This document shows, one piece after another, positions 62,104 through 64,000 of a stretch of DNA of 64,000 nucleotides. A program made the position numbers and the translations under genes. Position 1 is the stretch's first letter. Every line of letters starts with the position of its first letter. The stretch covers positions 1 to 64,000 of the forward strand of contig NZ_SJEE01000018.1 of the NCBI RefSeq assembly GCF_006937785.1, written 5' to 3'. The DNA comes from Pseudanabaena sp. UWO311. Its GTDB lineage: Bacteria; Cyanobacteriota; Cyanobacteriia; Pseudanabaenales; Pseudanabaenaceae. The notes below the pieces were generated by a model that did no database searches, had not been told where the DNA came from, and saw only the letters and a program-made list of their open reading frames with translations.

Positions 62104-64000
62104 CTAGTCATCATCTTCATCAAAGTTGATATCGCCTCGATAGACTGACTCATAAGTAGGACGATTTGGTGTACGGCGTGAGCCAGTGTCTACCATCAAA
62201 TCCACTTCAGTATCTTGGTTACTGCCGTCCTCGGACAGCTTGTGGACTGAGACATCCAAACATAGAGACTGAAGCTCTCGCACTAATACCTTGAATGATT
62301 CTGGCGTACCAGGTCGAGGAATTGCGTGACCTTTAACGATCGCATTGAGTGCTTCGTTACGTCCCGTCATATCGTCAGACTTGACCGTGAGCAGTTCTTG
62401 GAGAATATAGGCTGCACCAAAGGCTTCCAACGCCCATACTTCCATTTCTCCAAAACGCTGACCACCCTGTTGAGCTTTACCGCCGAGGGGCTGCTGTGTA
62501 ACCAGAGAGTAAGGACCAGTCGAACGTGCGTGAATCTTGTCATCAACAAGGTGAACTAGTTTCAGCATGTAAGCCTTACCAACAGTCACAGGCTGATCAA
62601 ATGGCTCACCAGTACGTCCGTCATAAACGACCAATTTCCCTGGAAATTCATCATTAAAGATCCAGTCTTTGCCAGTGTGCTTGCGGGCATGTTCTAGCTG
62701 ACCATTCACCAGCTCTCTTGAAGCTTCTTCGCCGTACATTTCATCAAATGGCACGATTTTGAAACGGGCATTCAAGTTTTCCGCAGCCCAACCGAGCAAG
62801 CATTCAAACACCTGTCCGACGTTCATACGTGAAGGTACGCCCAGAGGGTTCAACACGATGTCGAGGGGAGTGCCATCGGGCAAGAAAGGCATATCTTCCT
62901 TCGGCAAAATGCGCGAAATAATGCCCTTGTTACCGTGACGACCTGCCATCTTGTCACCAACTTGAATCTTGCGTTTTTGAGCGACATAGACGCGGACGAC
63001 CATGTTTGCCCCTGGGGGTAACTCATCGCCTTGTTCGCGAGTAAATACGCGCACATCTACAACACGACCCTTCTCACCGTTAGGTACGCGCAAAGAGTTA
63101 TCTCTAACATCACGAGCTTTTTCGCCAAAGATCGCTCTGAGAAGTTTTTCTTCAGGTGGCTGATCGGATTCACCCTTAGGTGTGACCTTACCGACAAGGA
63201 TTTCTCCAGAACTTACCCAAGCACCGATGCGGATAATGCCCTGCTCATCAAGGTTGCGAAGCGAATCTTCACCGACGTTAGGAATTTCGCGAGTAATTTC
63301 TTCGGGGCCAAGCTTGGTTTGTCTTGCTTCAATTTCATATTTTTCAACGTGAATCGAAGTGTAAACGTCATCAATTACCAAACGCTCATTGATTAGAATT
63401 GCGTCTTCGTAGTTGTAGCCTTCCCAAGGCATATAAGCAACGAGAATGTTCTGTCCAAGAGCGATTTCGCCGCCTTCGGTTGCTGAACCATCGGCAAGAA
63501 CTTGTCCTGAAACCACAGTATCGCCAACCCAGACCAGAGGACGCTGATTTAAGCAGGTGTCTTGGTTCGATCGCTGATACTTTTGCAGACGGTAGCTGCT
63601 TTCTAGTCCAGTATCATCAGCCTTGACGCGAATCTCATCGGCAGATACATAGGAGACTTCACCTGTGACTCGCGAGACAATCACCATCCCTGAGTCACGA
63701 GCGGCTTGAGCTTCTAGCCCAGTACCAACAAGAGGACGCTCAGGACGCAATAGTGGGACGGCTTGACGCTGCATGTTCGAGCCCATCAGGGCTCGGTTAG
63801 CGTCATCATGCTCAAGGAATGGAATCAGCGATGTTGCCACCGAGATAATCTGTACGGGCGAGACCGCGACATAATCGATTTCTTCGGGACTTGCCGTACC
63901 CCATTCTTGGCGATAGCGAATTGGCACGATTTCAAGGAAGATATAGCCTTCGTCGTTGGTAGCTACGTCACCAGGGGCGACACGGAATTCATCTTCTTCA
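62104..64000 (-). CDS. rpoB: RNA polymerase beta subunit, 3' part (cut by window edge)
   Basis: 631 residues visible; the frame stays open to base 64000, with [20 protein letters not shown] at the edge, so the true start lies outside. Conserved beta regions: [20 protein letters not shown] (rifampicin-side fork), [29 protein letters not shown]-like stretch and [20 protein letters not shown] near the end. It ends INFDEDDD. First gene in order of rpoB-rpoC1-rpoC2. Confidence 0.97.
   Translation of the reverse strand, partial: EEDEFRVAPGDVATNDEGYIFLEIVPIRYRQEWGTASPEEIDYVAVSPVQIISVATSLIPFLEHDDANRALMGSNMQRQAVPLLRPERPLVGTGLEAQAARDSGMVIVSRVTGEVSYVSADEIRVKADDTGLESSYRLQKYQRSNQDTCLNQRPLVWVGDTVVSGQVLADGSATEGGEIALGQNILVAYMPWEGYNYEDAILINERLVIDDVYTSIHVEKYEIEARQTKLGPEEITREIPNVGEDSLRNLDEQGIIRIGAWVSSGEILVGKVTPKGESDQPPEEKLLRAIFGEKARDVRDNSLRVPNGEKGRVVDVRVFTREQGDELPPGANMVVRVYVAQKRKIQVGDKMAGRHGNKGIISRILPKEDMPFLPDGTPLDIVLNPLGVPSRMNVGQVFECLLGWAAENLNARFKIVPFDEMYGEEASRELVNGQLEHARKHTGKDWIFNDEFPGKLVVYDGRTGEPFDQPVTVGKAYMLKLVHLVDDKIHARSTGPYSLVTQQPLGGKAQQGGQRFGEMEVWALEAFGAAYILQELLTVKSDDMTGRNEALNAIVKGHAIPRPGTPESFKVLVRELQSLCLDVSVHKLSEDGSNQDTEVDLMVDTGSRRTPNRPTYESVYRGDINFDEDDD

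Overview
The window is cyanobacterial chromosome. The palindrome GCGATCGC (HIP1-like) is scattered throughout. The RNA polymerase beta' subunit is split into rpoC1 and rpoC2. Several genes belong to cyanobacterial families: DUF1818 beside rpoZ, the carotenoid hydratase CruF, a PilH/PilI/PilJ/PilL-type taxis cluster, and a Mg-type HemB without the zinc cysteines. The very high density of intergenic hairpin repeats and the non-heterocystous gene content suggest a Pseudanabaena-like lineage. That last point is inference, because no rRNA gene is present.

Layout, left to right. 0.2-7.1 kb holds housekeeping genes: an rpoZ-DUF1818-uma2 unit, a response regulator, cruF, a TPR protein, a cysteine synthase overlapping a Nudix gene, a universal stress protein and a thioredoxin-like [2Fe-2S] protein. 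7.2-17.3 kb is a surface polysaccharide region: a sugar transferase, a Wzc-like BY-kinase and two GT4 glycosyltransferases, with a 1245-residue NB-ARC/WD40 (STAND, NLR-like) protein in the middle. 17.5-22.9 kb holds a ferredoxin, a candidate small RNA, rimP-nusA-ylxR (infB does not follow), galE, a pterin dehydratase and a SpoIID-like protein. 23.1-23.6 kb is rnpB (RNase P RNA). It is followed by a 7TM-HD (PgpH-type) c-di-AMP phosphodiesterase, a small Cys protein and a YifB/ComM ATPase. 29.8-39.3 kb is the taxis cluster, which ends in a 1974-residue CheA hybrid with a roughly 1000-residue acidic linker. Then come recN, a conserved 45-residue Cys protein, acs, TPR and pentapeptide-repeat proteins, hemB, purB and yggT. 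48.4-51.8 kb is an ABC transporter operon of the nitrate/bicarbonate/cyanate family, preceded by a c-di-AMP (ydaO/yuaA) riboswitch. Next are the frame-broken remnant of a VanX-type dipeptidase, an M16 protease, a conserved hypothetical gene, and rpoB-rpoC1-rpoC2 on the minus strand running off the right edge.

The most unusual feature is the intergenic DNA. Nearly every gap carries one or more long, near-perfect hairpins. Several fall into families with conserved ends and variable arms. One composite two-hairpin element occurs twice in inverted orientation and also as related and decayed copies. Hairpins overlap stop codons, form the P12 helix of rnpB, occur as a chimeric tandem array behind purB, and mark a one-base frame break at the 3' end of the ABC ATPase gene. 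The clearest functional story is c-di-AMP: its riboswitch sits in front of the ABC transporter operon, and a probable c-di-AMP phosphodiesterase is encoded in the same window.
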